DNA of 64,000 nucleotides from Phaeotremella fagi (taxonomy: Eukaryota > Basidiomycota > Tremellomycetes > Tremellales > Phaeotremellaceae). Shown one piece after another: positions 21,480-35,355 of the stretch. Where the stretch lies: contig BCHU01000015.1 of assembly GCA_001599715.1 (NCBI GenBank), positions 351,867-415,866 on the forward strand, read 5' to 3'. The notes beneath the pieces are model-generated. The model was not told the DNA's origin and did not search any database. It saw nothing but the letters and a program-made list of their open reading frames with translations. A program made the position numbers and the translations under genes. Positions within the stretch are counted from its first letter, which is position 1. The number at the start of each line of letters is the position of its first letter.

Positions 21480-23192
21480 TCAAAGAACATATCGGAAGGA
21501 GTAATGATGATCGCCAGTAACTCCACGATCATCTTGTTCCTTCTTTTGTTCCTGAGTCATGTTCTCACGAGCGATGTTTCTGCTGCGCCAGATGTACCAT
21601 TCCAGAGTCAAGGCGAGCAAGCCAACGATCCAGAAACCCAAGGAGACTGAGTGACCGAGGATATAATTTGGCTTGTCAACTGTACGATAGATCTGTCCTG
21701 CGATACTGATGACGACGAAATGTCAGTTCAGTCAACAAAATGTGTAAAAATGTGAACTCACACTCCACCAATGTTACCAAAGGTTTGTTGCATTCCAACA
21801 CCTGTGGAACGCTTTCGGAATCCTGCCATGTTTTGACCTAACCATGTGATATGGAGACCAACAGTGATATAGATTCCGGCACCAGTCAAGAAGCAAGCAA
21901 ACAGACGTGCTGCAACGGACTCTTTAACAGCGATTAAGATAACATAGCCGACAAGCGTCACCGCGCCCAAAGGCATGATGATCCAGTATCGCACAGAGTA
22001 TTTGTCAGAGATCAAAGCCCCCGCGAGGTAGACTGCTGCCGCCACTGAGTCGAATAAGCCACTTATCTTTGACTTTTACGTTGAGCACTTACCGAAATAT
22101 ACTGGTGCAGTGATACCTTGCGAGGCAATAGTGTTGAAGCCGAACTGATTCACAATGACGACCAAGAAAGTTGACTTGATGAAATTTTAGTAATCGTCTA
22201 TTTTTCTGTCAAAAAACACTTACAAATCCGTACAAGCAAACGTCGATACACATCTGGATGAACCCGGAAAGGTAAATTACAGGGTCGGTAAGAGCTTTTC
22301 TAATTTCAACCCAAGAGAATCCATTGTCTTGCGAGTAAGCAGAGGTCTGAGCAGCTCGGACATTCATCAAGAACATCTGTCGTTCGGAAAGATATTTGGC
22401 GTCTTCATATCGATCGGGGATGAAAAAGTAGACCACAAACCCAACGGCAATTGTGAGAGCCCCCTCGATGATGTACAACCATCTCCATCCACTGAGTCCT
22501 TGCAGACCATCCATCTTCAAGAAGCCTGTAGCGATCAAACCGCCCACGACTCCCGAAAGTGCTGATGCGATGAAGAGATAGCACATTCGGAGAGCTAGCT
22601 CTTCTCTTTTATAAAAGGTGGTCATGTAGAGGAAAAGACATGGACTGAGAGCGGCTTCACAAATTCCGAGGAGTAAACGACAAGCGAGGACCGTTGGGTA
22701 GTTGTGTGCGAAACCATTACCCAATACAGTACAGCCCCAGATAACGACGACTCCGGGGATTAAACGTGAAGGACGAAGAGTACGAAGAAGAGTAGTAGCT
22801 GGTGTCTCAAACAAGACATATCTGTTTGGTCAGAATGAAAGTGCCACAAAACTTACGTGACATAAAAGATAGAGGTACAAACAGATAGCCCATCTGTTGG
22901 GAAGTTGAGTTCTGTGGTCATACCCCCTACAGCAGCGTTACCTGTTCGGGTTCAATGTAAGTACGAGAGGCATACTGTTAGATGAAAACTTACCGATGTT
23001 TGCTCTATCAAGGAAAGCGATAAGGTACAACCCCATCACGATAGGAGCAATGTGGAAGTCTAAAGTCCTCAAGAGACTTCGAGTCTCGCTAGGAGAAATC
23101 TCATAGGTTTCGATATTTTCACCCTCATAAGTTTGCGCAGGGAGAACAATGTCTCTTGATTTTTCTTTGTCATTGAGTGTGTCGACGGACAT
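21480..23192 (-). CDS. MFS permease, allantoate (Dal5/anion:cation symporter) family
   Basis: This is a plasma-membrane proton symporter for an organic anion; the substrate is unknown. The start is MSVDTLNDKEKS at 23192, followed by a hydrophilic N-terminus, then ERRLLRTLDFH-like and MGLYLIAFLDRANIGN, the Dal5-family hallmark of the first spans. Later come RLLLGICEAALSPCLFLYMTTFYKREELALR (family motif after TM4) and SGWRWLYIIEGALT. The C-terminus reads EQKKEQDDRG then SFRYVL, and an FRYVL end is common in this family. At least five introns are present. It is divergent from the neighbouring dehydrogenase at 23479 with a 286-nt shared promoter, so the two are likely co-expressed. Confidence 0.9.
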
Positions 23193-23353
23193 GATATTAG
23201 GTGAAAGTCTTGTTTGGGTAAGATAACTTATTAATCATCTTTTATTCTTGGAAGGTAATGCATACATATATAGTTTTGGTCGAGAAAAGCAAGATCTCAA
23301 TTGAGCGGGAGTGTTCCGCACGAATTCCACTTTGACCCTCAATCATTTTCCAC

Positions 23354-23366
23354 CGGAAATCAGCGG
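23354..23366. promoter_or_regulatory. CGGAAATCAGCGG motif in the permease/dehydrogenase promoter
   Basis: The motif lies in the 286-nt divergent promoter. The overlapping CCG-N8-CGG arrangement is a palindrome of the kind Zn2Cys6 dimers bind, and TTCCGC occurs again at 23314-23319. It shares its core with the sites at 18825 and 21035. Confidence 0.5.
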
Positions 23367-23478
23367 TAGCTGGTATTGATAATTTCGCCATACTAAAGCG
23401 TTTATTGTTGCGATAAGATATTCTTTCACTACATTAACTTCTTTGAAAATCTCCGATTGCATTATCAATACTTCAAAC

Positions 23479-24655
23479 ATGTCAGAAATAACTCATTGGT
23501 CCAAAGACTTCGATCTTCCTCCTTGCGAGCCTTCACCATGTAAGGACAACGTCACGAGCGACAAAATCAAGCTTGTTGGTTACATTGGTTTAGGTTTAGC
23601 TGGAGGACCAATGGCAGAGAATATTCCAAAATGTAAGATGATCATTGACATACAGGCTAACTATATGTAGACGGTTACAAGCTTCTTGTGTCAGATGCCG
23701 ATAGAGTCAGAGCACAGGCTTATGTCGATAGCCATGAAGGCGTTGAACTTGCAGCCGACAGTCCAGATGCTTTTAAAGATGTGGATTGTTTGATCACTAT
23801 GCTTCCAAATGGGCACATCGTCAGAGAAGTGCTTCTAGGGAAGAACGGGATTGCACCACATCTTCGTGCAGGTAGGTTTTTAATTTTTTTGTCTTTTGCC
23901 ACATTCCTCGAGCTAAACCGAAGCGTTCTAGGAACTGTTATTGTCGACACTTCGTCATCAGATCCTTTTGGAACTAGAGAGTTACACGCCCTTTTGAAAG
24001 AAAAATATCAATTGCAATTGGTAGATGCACCCGTCACACAGATTCGTATGCGAGGCATCAACGATGGGGAGGCTACGTTGATGATCGGAGGAGAGAAGGA
24101 AGCTGTCGATGAAGTGTTACCAGTCTTGAACACCATGGCAAGATGGACATTCAACATGGGTGGACCAGGTTCAGGTCACGTTTGCAAAACATTCAACAAT
24201 TACATGACTGGAGCTGCCATTGCTGCTTTGAACGATTGTCTTGTTGTAGGACATAAAATGGGACTTGACCCAGTGAGTGCTGACAACTACATAACGTAAA
24301 CACCTCAGCTTACCTTAAACAGGCTCTCATCACCGATGTCATGAACGTTGGAACAGCACGAAACTATGGAACAGCTCATTCAATCAGAGCCGAAGGTCTA
24401 ACAAGAACCTACGGCTCCGGTTTCGGACTTTACCTCATCGTCAAAGATCTAGGTATCAATCTCGATCTAACCAAAAAGTTGGGTTTAGATAGTGACCTTT
24501 CAAGTCTCGTTCACGAGAAATTTGCCGATGCGCTCGATAAATGTAGTCCTACGGCTGATTATACTGAGTCTCTGAGAATCTGGGAGGAAAGAGCGGGTGT
24601 CAAGTTACCTACATACAAGGACCTTGGGGAAGCTCCAGAGTGGAGACCATTTTAA
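23479..24655 (+). CDS. Beta-hydroxyacid dehydrogenase (3-hydroxyisobutyrate dehydrogenase family)
   Basis: The enzyme is an NAD(P)-dependent oxidoreductase acting on a short 3-hydroxy acid. Four exons fit: 23479-23632, 23671-23871, 23932-24272 and 24323-24655, giving 342 residues. The Rossmann motif GYIGLGLAGGPMAENI is at about residue 37, SDAD ends the second strand, and the catalytic lysine lies in GSGHVCKTFNNYM. The substrate loop usually reads DAPVSGG; here it reads DAPVTQIRMRG, so the conserved Gly-Gly is lost and substrate preference may differ. N-terminal residues before the Rossmann fold are extra and do not look like a mitochondrial presequence. The divergent permease and shared motif argue for uptake and oxidation of one compound. 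Confidence 0.9.
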
Positions 24656-25045
24656 TCATTGTGTATCACATCTTCATATATGCATAGTCCTTTTCGTAAA
24701 ATGTGACAATCTCGTTTTATTTGTCGAACTAATGTACAGTAGATTGTTAAGATCAAAGACAACTATCAGTTCCCTTTCGCAGGCTTATCCTCTGCATTGG
24801 ATATCCCGAAGAATTCTGCCTTCTCATTCCGTATACCAAATCATTCCTCTGTGACCTTTTTCCTTGCTTTACCCGATCACGAAGCCTACTGTCTTCGTAG
24901 GAGTTGATTCTGCTGCAAAGGAAGGCTGAAATCAAACCCCGAAGAATGATGCACAGCAAAGATAATCATATTTCTTTCTTTCTCTTTCTTTCTCTTTCTC
25001 TCTCTTCACTTCAAGCGAAACGTAACTCCTAGATCTCTGATAAAA

Positions 25046-25600
25046 ATGGAGAACACGGAAATCAACACCACGAGAATCCTTAATCAAGTAGGAAAGTGGA
25101 AAATCATCACTCAATTAAATGATATCAGTTACACCAACCAACCCACCCAACTTACTGGTTCCCAAATAAGAGATCTAGTAGTCGCCAGCCACCAAGACCA
25201 TAAAGGGGTCGTCCTAAAACTGTTCTTCAAAGATGAAACATCAGACGCTATCGATCTGTCATGCTCGTATTTCTCGGAAGGTAAATTATCGGGATATAAA
25301 AAAATGAGAGTCTCAAATCGCGTTATTACAGATCGGGACACCTTACCCACTGCCACACAACTTGTTGAAAGTCTCAATAGACTTGTCGAATCAATTTCAA
25401 ATTCGGAAACGATTGTGTCGGAGTCAAAGGAGAAAATGGTTGGTTGTATTCGCTCCGACACTACGCAGCTTTCACAAGGGCTTTTCAGAGGTCTGGATCT
25501 TGATCGATTCGTCGAAAGAGTCAACATTAGGAGATACAGATATTCACGGGAGAGGTGGATTGAGGGACCAACTATTGTTTCTCTCATTCTTGATATATGA
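25046..25600 (+). CDS. Small protein of unrecognised family, tandem copy 1
   Basis: Function unknown. The 184-residue product has no signal peptide or membrane span. It begins MENTEINTTRILNQVGKWKI and carries SQIRDLVVASH, VVLKLFFKDE, IDLSCSYFSEGKLSG, a helical Leu/Ser-rich segment and QLSQGLFRGLD-x-DRFVERV. The same blocks in the same order make up the gene at 26056, so the two are tandem duplicates. The start sits in AAAAATGG, after a CT-rich tract (24964-25005) typical of fungal promoters. The C-terminus differs between the copies after the FVERV/FVQRA block, so the last 20 residues may be misread across an intron. Confidence 0.65.
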   Translation: MENTEINTTRILNQVGKWKIITQLNDISYTNQPTQLTGSQIRDLVVASHQDHKGVVLKLFFKDETSDAIDLSCSYFSEGKLSGYKKMRVSNRVITDRDTLPTATQLVESLNRLVESISNSETIVSESKEKMVGCIRSDTTQLSQGLFRGLDLDRFVERVNIRRYRYSRERWIEGPTIVSLILDI

Positions 25601-26055
25601 TGAATTATGTATTTTCTCGAGCCCAGTGCAGTGCTTGTACGAGTAAAGTACCTTGGGTACGTCGATTTTCAATTCAAGGAGGGTGTTGGGGTTTACATAT
25701 TCGAACTGTACTTGTACATCAAACTGATTTCTTGAAAGAGAGCGCTGGCGAAGGCGATGTCTCTTGAGTTGTCAGTGATCTCCTCTCATGTCCACCACTG
25801 CATAAGAGCACCATCCAATTGACCTTGAAATCATCTATCAAAGGGAAGGAAAAAGTGGTCGAGAAGTTTTGAACTCCGGCACAAATCCATCCTTTCTTCA
25901 ATAATCCCTTTTCTTAACCTGACGTCGTCTTCTATAATTAGCAAGAAAGGATGGAAATAGATTATAGAAAGATAACAAGTAAGTCAAGGATTTCTGAATT
26001 TCTTTTTCTTTCTTTCCATTTCAAATCCAATTTGCCACCCTTCCACCAACCAAAA

Positions 26056-26664
26056 ATGAGTGCTTCAGTTACAACAGACTGGACCAGATACCACTCCCAA
26101 TCTGGGAACTGGAACATCAACACGACTCTCGAGACCCGTAATCACCCCCGTCATCCAACTCATACAACGAGTTCTCAAATGAGAGATAAAATCACAGCCA
26201 GTCACAACAGCAATCGAAAAGTTGTCTTCAAAGTAGTTTTCGAAAACGACTCCGATCAGCTCAACCTCTCATGTTCGTATTACTCACAAGGTAAATCATC
26301 GGGTTCCGATATAACAAAGATCAGAAATACCAGTGGGAGTTTGATGCCGTCTAAAACTGATTTGGAAAGTTCTATCCGAGAACTTACTGAATCTATTAAG
26401 GGTAGTTCAAAGATTGATCAGGAATCGAAAGACGCGATGATGGGTGGGTGTGTTATTGAGACTGATCGACTTTCTCAAGGTTTATTTGATGGTTTGAAAG
26501 ATGAGAGGTTTGTTCAAAGGGCTGGAGTTAGGCGGGAGAAGCTGTTCAGCGAGATTCGACAACGGAGAGAAACGCAGACTGCCAACGTTTCTGCTAGTCG
26601 GCCGTCGGTATATCCAGTCATCACTTTTTCCCCATTTCTTTATTTAATGCGGGATGAACTGTAG
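26056..26664 (+). CDS. Small protein of unrecognised family, tandem copy 2
   Basis: Function unknown; paralogue of the gene at 25046. Shared blocks are SGNWNINTTLE, SSQMRDKITASH, VVFKVVFEND, LNLSCSYYSQGKSSG, LTESIKGSSKI and RLSQGLFDGLKDERFVQRA. I chose the ATG at 26056 (MSASVTTDWTRY, in CAAAAATGAG) over an in-frame ATG at 25951, because the stretch between is T/C-rich leader-like sequence absent from copy 1. The C-terminal tail after about residue 175 has no counterpart in copy 1 and may run into an unspliced intron (a GTATAT donor candidate is near 26608). 25601-26055 and 26665-26862 hold no other gene. Confidence 0.65.
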   Translation: MSASVTTDWTRYHSQSGNWNINTTLETRNHPRHPTHTTSSQMRDKITASHNSNRKVVFKVVFENDSDQLNLSCSYYSQGKSSGSDITKIRNTSGSLMPSKTDLESSIRELTESIKGSSKIDQESKDAMMGGCVIETDRLSQGLFDGLKDERFVQRAGVRREKLFSEIRQRRETQTANVSASRPSVYPVITFSPFLYLMRDEL

Positions 26665-26862
26665 AGTACCTCCATGGAAGCAATGCATGAATGTTTCAGT
26701 GTCTGGTTACGCACAATTATTCTTGCAAACGCAACCCCTGACACTATAAGAAAAACCAATGTGAAAGACTTTCTGTAATGCGTTCACTCAAGATGATACT
26801 ATCCATCAAATCAATAGATACTCAATTACAGAGCTACAGATTATCGTTTTCCTCTCCACAAC

Positions 26863-29134
<2,272 letters not shown>

Positions 29135-29611
29135 TTCGATGACTTAATCAAGATTAAGATGAGAATTGATTTTTTTTTATTGAACTTTCGGTGATTTTCG
29201 GACAAGGTGATTGACACACAGTGAATTTGCCTCCTTTGGGATTTGGGAATTGATTGACGTCCCTTTTTGGTTCTCTTCGTTGAGATTCAGTGATATTTTT
29301 GGAGTAGGTGGATGATTCTGTTCACTTGACTTAGTGTATAAGTATGAATAAATATAAATGTAAATATAGGATCTCTTAACTTTTTCTCGAGTCGAGCAGA
29401 GTAGGTTAATAACTTTAGCGAATGGAGTATGTCACGTGGAGCGAAGCTGGGGCTCCTCCTGGGTAGAAGCAGCATGCCACATCATCACCTGTATTTTGGT
29501 GCGAGATTCCCTTTATAAAACGCCGATAACGCCGCTTCCTCATTGAAATTTCGATAAATAACGCTTTCTTCTGCTAAACCACATCCCAACCACAGACATA
29601 AACGTTGAAGA
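29135..29611. other. Divergent promoter of LEU4 and the mitoribosomal gene
   Basis: This 477-nt gene-free stretch has a CACGTG core at about 29433 and a TTTATAAAA box near 29513 facing the plus-strand gene. No other feature is apparent. Confidence 0.5.
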
Positions 29612-31126
29612 ATGTTCACTTCTTCCGTAGCTGGTCCATCTCGTCTACCACTACAACTACAAACACATATTCAAAGACTACCTCCAGTCCAATCTCATAT
29701 CCGTCATTACGCTTCAAGAAATTTTAGAAGACCTGATACCCACGAAGAAAGAAATTCTGATGGCAGAGGTAAAAACTCAAATTCAAAAATGGGTGCTTCC
29801 ACCTCTGCTCTTTTCGCAGAGACCAATGCCGAATATGGTTTTCAACATTGGTTACTAGATTATGGTGTTGATTTCAAGGACGCCGTACCTGGTGAAAAAG
29901 CTGTTTGGTTGGGTGAAAGTGTTGTAAGTTTGATCAACAGTGCTTTCATTCAAACTTCGCACTGACCAATGAATTCTTCTCCTCTCTCAGCCCTACCCCG
30001 GGAATCCTTCTTTCAGACCCCCTCCACCTCTATCGAATGAAATTCAAGATAAATTGTATACGACACTCACCAAAAGTGGTAAAACGATTGGTCAGATTGC
30101 CGAACAACATAACGTTTCTAAAGCAAGGATTGAAGCTGTCAGGAAATTGAAACTGGTTGAAGAGGAATTCAAAAGACAGGTATGTAAAAGGCTTTTGAAT
30201 ACCCCTTTTCCCAAATCTCAACCCATCTATGATGATAAAAAATATGACATAACCTTCGTTCTGAAGACTAAACCCATGGTTAACTTATATTTCTTCACTT
30301 TCTGAAATCTCAATCCTGTCTCGTCTTTGAATCTATACTTGAAAATGTAGCTGACATCTGCTCCGCTTCCTTTTCATTCTTGCTTGGTAACAAAAGGTAA
30401 GCATTGTTCCTATTTTCCCATCATTTCCCCTACTCCCCTACCTTTTGGTGATGATTTTAAAATCGATTAGTCTTTAAGACAACTACATGGTTACAAAACT
30501 TTAACAATGCATGGCTTTCTGATCCCTCAATACTTCCTCTATCAACTTTGAAAATGATAATCTGCTTGAAACTGACATCGGAATCTTAGAATAAACAACT
30601 TCAACACGCTTTCCAATCTGGCATGGAACCACTCCTAGATGTAAAATCACTACTCAACAAACATACAAAGAAATACGACCCAAGTTTAGAACGTGACGAA
30701 GCACTTTCACGAGGTTTTCATCCAAGCACGATAGCGGAAAAGACTGAAGAAGAAAGATTCGACGCCGGTATCGGACACGGTGGTTCATTCGGTCAAGCTC
30801 TTTCAGAAAGAGATGGTGAAAGTTTGGAAAAGACAGTATGGGAATTCAGATCAGAAGAGGATATAGCTTTATCTAAATCGAAATCGAAATCTAACATCGA
30901 CGGTGGTGAACCTTTCCCTACACCTATAACGGTAGCTTCGAGGGATATCACCCCACCTTCTGAAATTGTTAAACCGGTTTACCCAACGGAGAAGATTCCT
31001 AGTGCGAAGACCGTTTATCAATTTGTTGATGTATCTTCGAAAAAACCTTCATGGGATTTGAGAAAGGCAGAAGAGGATCGTGCTGCTAGACGTGAGATGA
31101 AGAAGGGGAAGAAGGAAAGGAGGTAA
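29612..31126 (+). CDS. Mitochondrial ribosomal protein of the Mrps35/mS45 family
   Basis: A probable small-subunit mitoribosome protein (the family once called eukaryotic mitochondrial regulator protein). Exons 29612-29923, 29991-30179 and 30590-31126 give 345 residues. The N-terminus is rich in Arg and Ser with no acidic residues (MFTSSVAGPSRLPLQ... RHYASRNFRR), as expected for a mitochondrial presequence. Family features are PGNPSFRPPPPLS, KTIGQIAEQHNVSKARIEAVRKLK (helix-turn-helix-like) and LQHAFQSGMEPLL. The C-terminus is strongly basic (EMKKGKKERR). The second intron, about 410 nt, is far longer than any other placed here; an undetected small exon in it cannot be excluded, but the join is in phase without one. 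Confidence 0.75.
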
Positions 31127-31464
31127 TGGCAGTACAGTTGCATATTAGTTTGGACATTGAATGCATCACGATAACGACAAACAGCTACAGTATTTTGATC
31201 TTGTTGTCGAATGAATTCATTTCATCTGTTGTGCTGCGAGAAGCGAAGTTCTCGACTACTTTATTCTACCAGGCACATGGCGATGTTTCAGTTTCTTCTG
31301 TACAGTGTTTACTTTGCAATTTACCGAAAATTAATGCTCTTGTAGGTAGATAATTAGATATTGATCGATCATACAGCTATCCAGATACGATATGATAAAC
31401 TATAATAGAAAGACAATATAGCTACAGACACCCAATAATCATTCTCAATCACGACCAGACCTCC

Positions 31465-33473
31465 ATGGCTTCAACCGAATATCAACCAGTCCCAACCTCG
31501 GCCTCCTCATCCTCCTCATATCCACCTCAGCAATCACCTACATCACCTATTTTCCCAAACCCATCGATATTCCGGAGGCTTATATTCAATAATAATGACA
31601 ATAATCTACCGTCACCCACAGGCTACACTTCAAAACACGGTGCCCACCGTCTAAAAATCGCAACAGCTATCAAATTAATCTTTGCCAGTTCAATAGGATT
31701 GTTCCTACTTCATTTCACGATAATAGGTGCTTTCCCCACTTCAACTTATTCGAATCATTTTAATAAACAATATCAATTATCTTCTTCAACCAAGGAACTG
31801 TTAAATAACCTACATCCAGATTCCGGTAGACCAGGTTTATTCTTTCGTGATTCCTTCCCTCTGAAATCTATTCAAAGTTTTCATAAACTTTCTATCAAGG
31901 AGGTGAAATATTTAGGGAAAGATACTTGTGACGATCAAATATCTGATCAATTCATTCAGAGTTATGCGAAAACATTATTTCAATATTGTTCACCTAGTGG
32001 TTCAGTCACCAGTGATCGATTTATACCGATCATAAATTCGAATATCTCACATGATCATCACCAAAGTCAGAACAACTATCACGAAACGAATACGAAAATC
32101 TGGTGTACACCGATCAGACATGATTCATTCAATTCATGGTGGCCATACCCAGCTTCACCATGTTTCGCGACCAACTTACGTCCAATCCCCGATGAGGATC
32201 GTCAATTCAATGTCCAGGATTGTGTAACTACTGAAGCAGGGAAAGAATTATTTGTTGAAATGGGTAAAGAAGGTTTTTTGGGTAATCATCTATTACATCC
32301 TAAGGAGGATGACAACTTGGAGTGTAAAGAAAAGATTGAAAGGACTGTATTGATCATTGGACGTCAGGATCAATGGAATCCGTAGGTTTACTGTCCTTTC
32401 TTGTCGTCCTTGGGGATCACACTGGAATCTCATTGCTGACTCTACTATTAGATTCCATGTCGCAGAGGACTTGATCACTACCGTAGTCACCGCTTTGATT
32501 GCGGCTGAGATTGCACCTGAACTCGTCAATTCCAGAGTTCAACTGGTCTTCAATGAAGGCTTCGGGATGGATGCTAATCATTTCACCGCTTTATGGGATA
32601 GAGTGGGGGCATGGGCTCCTAGAAGATTGAGTTTGGATCCATGGGGTGACGGTGTTTGTCGTAAGTAACGGATTGTATGTTATTGTGCTTGGCTGAATTC
32701 TTTATGTCTCTAGTGACGAATTCTATACACAGTATTGGAGCTGGTGCTTCCCTTCTCTCAGCGATGGGTGTAGGTCATAGGTAGGTCATTCGTGTTTACA
32801 TCGTCAAATTTCAACTCTGACCCCATCATCTAGCTACACCTGCGCCTCGACAATAACATGGGCAGCATCACACTATTACAGACACCTATTTGGACTCTTA
32901 CCAGAATCCCTCTCACCGCCCGTCAAACCACTCAGAAAATCGATCAACGTCCTCTGGCTAAGTCGATCAAAACTAGACGCCTTTGCCCAAAAACAAAACG
33001 ACTGGTCGAGCTGGAGAGATATTCGTCATATCAACAACGAGCCTGAACTGATCGAAAATTTGAGAAACGGTTTGAAAGATCGATGTGAACATGAAAATCA
33101 AAATTGCGTGTTTGAAGATTCAATGGACGAACCTGAAACTTGGTCTGCACCACCTCAAAACAACTTACATGTAAGATTCGCAACCCTAGACCCCATGGTT
33201 CACGCATTAGAAAGTCAGATCTACTATGTCGGACACACTTCGATATTAGTTTCTTCGCACGGTGGTGCGTTGGGTTTATCGATTTTCTTACCACCAGGTC
33301 AAGCTTCTTTGATTGAATTACAGGTTTCGGGGGTTTTTGGAAATTATCATTTCCAACATATGGCTTATGAGATGGGTCATCGATATGAATTGTTGATGAT
33401 CAATAGGGATGTTGATGTTGAAGCTGTTTGGGAGAAGGTTCAGGAATTGGTCGATCATTTTGCTCAGAAATGA
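31465..33473 (+). CDS. GT61-family glycosyltransferase (type II membrane protein)
   Basis: A probable Golgi glycosyltransferase; donor and acceptor are unknown. Four exons (31465-32381, 32452-32660, 32714-32780, 32834-33473) give 610 residues. A cytosolic Ser/Pro-rich N-terminus is followed by one membrane anchor at about residues 70-90 (IKLIFASSIGLFLLHF) and a luminal domain. The C-terminal block VGHTSILVSSHGGALGLSIF, followed by LPPGQASLIEL, is the characteristic GT61 (DUF563) signature. The luminal part has several Cys residues and possible N-glycosylation sites. GT61 includes xylosyl- and GlcNAc-transferases, and capsule- or glycan-forming Tremellales carry several; a role in glycan decoration is inference. 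It converges with the PTPA gene, 118 nt apart. Confidence 0.85.
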
Positions 33474-33591
33474 TTGATTTCATTTGTATTTCCTTTGGCG
33501 GTTTCTCGTCATGGTAGAATTCGTGGTTTACATGGATATTTATGATCGAATGATGATAATGCATAATAATGTACAGATTGATTTGATCCAT

Positions 33592-35128
33592 TTAATCAAA
33601 TGGGATTGGTTTGATTCCAGAACGAGCGGTTATTGGTATACTTGAACTACCAGGTAGAGGTGCGTTTTTGGGTATGACACCAGCAGCTTGAGCTTCAGCG
33701 AAAGCTGAAGGAACTGAATTGGGTTGAATAAGCAATCAATCCGAGCCATAAGGTATTCAACTAAACTCACCAGGTATCCCACAACAATCAATAGTCCACC
33801 CCGTCTCACCCTTGACATGTAAATGACCATGACCAAGATCATCTCCCAATTCCAACCCTTCCAATTCCCTAACCAAAACCTCATCCTCATCATCGAATGT
33901 CAACAAACTTCCAAAAAGAGCATGCTGCATAACAGGAAGTTTACCCAGCACCTCGACATTATACATTTTCTTCATCCCTTCGTTAACTTTTTCCCAGGTT
34001 TTCACGGCTGAAATGTCGTCTAGCATTGGGGAATGCCAGCGGAGACTGGCTGTTTTGATAGAATTGATGAAAGAGATGCAGGAGAGGTAGATGTATTCTT
34101 TCGAAAAGGCTTCGAGGATTTCGGGATCGTGGATTGATTTGGGTTTTAGATGTTTGTGGTCTGTAAGGTGAGATTAGATTCATACCTATGACTGTGTAAG
34201 GATTGGATGTTTGCTTACTCTTCAGTTGTCCACTCCCCCATAAGAACGGTAGGAACTGATAATCGTCTAATCCCCACACTCCATGAGATCCAGCTGGTTC
34301 CAACCAATACGTAGATTGTAGATACCTCATCACTTCGATATATCTGTGGGATTTGGTATGATGAGTCAAACGTCATCTCAAGCAGGACGCTACATACCGC
34401 CAAAATACACCTAACACTAGGAAAGGATAATCCTCCTCCGTGAGCAGGTCCAATTTAACCAAACACAATCTGTCATCGTTTAACACTGATCCATCACCAT
34501 TTTCACTCACAGCCAACAAAGGAAATTCAATTCCATACCACTTCCATAGTCAACTCTTGTCCTATTACCCCAAGATTCTTTGAAATAAACCCCTACTTCT
34601 TGAATAGCATCTTTTGGTATATCAGGTATTGATTCGTGTAATTCCACAGTAGCCTAATTCACATCATTCTGCACAATTTCAACAGACAGAAATGAGTTCC
34701 AAACCAACTTACATCACCAACCCTATCGTAAAACGTTTTAAAAGCTGGATTCCCGAATCTCGATAATGAATTATCGACTGGTGGAGTTCGTTTGGCTATC
34801 TCAAGTACTTCATCGAGTATACCCAGAAGAGGAAGAGTTCGCTGTGATTTATCAGCATTGAATTCTAACGTTTAGAACTCACCTCTGATCCTTTGCCTTT
34901 CTCAGATATCTTCAAACCTATAATACTTGCATTCAATTTATCTATAAAATCGATGATCTCATTATGGGTTTTTGACCTTTTGAAAGATGATAAATGAGCT
35001 TGCGAAAGGATATGTTTAGTTGGTTCTTTGAAAGTCGAACTAGAAGCTTGGGGTTGCTTTTGATTTGAGTTGACGTGTATATGTTCAGATTGATGAGGAT
35101 GAGATTCCGATACTGGTTCAGATGTCAT
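33592..35128 (-). CDS. Serine/threonine phosphatase 2A activator (PTPA/Rrd family)
   Basis: A peptidyl-prolyl isomerase-like protein that activates PP2A catalytic subunits and is needed for their metal loading. The first exon (35128-34884) encodes a hydrophilic N-terminus, then [16 protein letters not shown]. Later exons give [61 protein letters not shown] and [15 protein letters not shown], all PTPA signatures in order. The C-terminal exon ends GIKPIPFD at the stop at 33592. The common DYGTGHE loop reads DYGSGME, so the His is replaced by Met; this may mark one of the two fungal paralogue groups. The gene is divergent from the esterase at 35356 and the two share a 227-nt promoter. Confidence 0.92.
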
Positions 35129-35355
35129 ATTGAGTATTGTTTATTCTTGTAGTATGTATAAATTTGTTGAAGGTGGAAGTTGAAAGTTGGAAATCAAAAC
35201 AATTTCAATGAGGATCGTTCGGTTTAATTGAATCTCCCCTTTCAATCTCTTCCTTCCATTCATCTCATTCCTCCATACCAAAGCGTATGCATATAAAGAT
35301 TCACACCTATCTATTCTCCTTGCTATCTCTATTCCATATCGTATTAATCGCAGCA

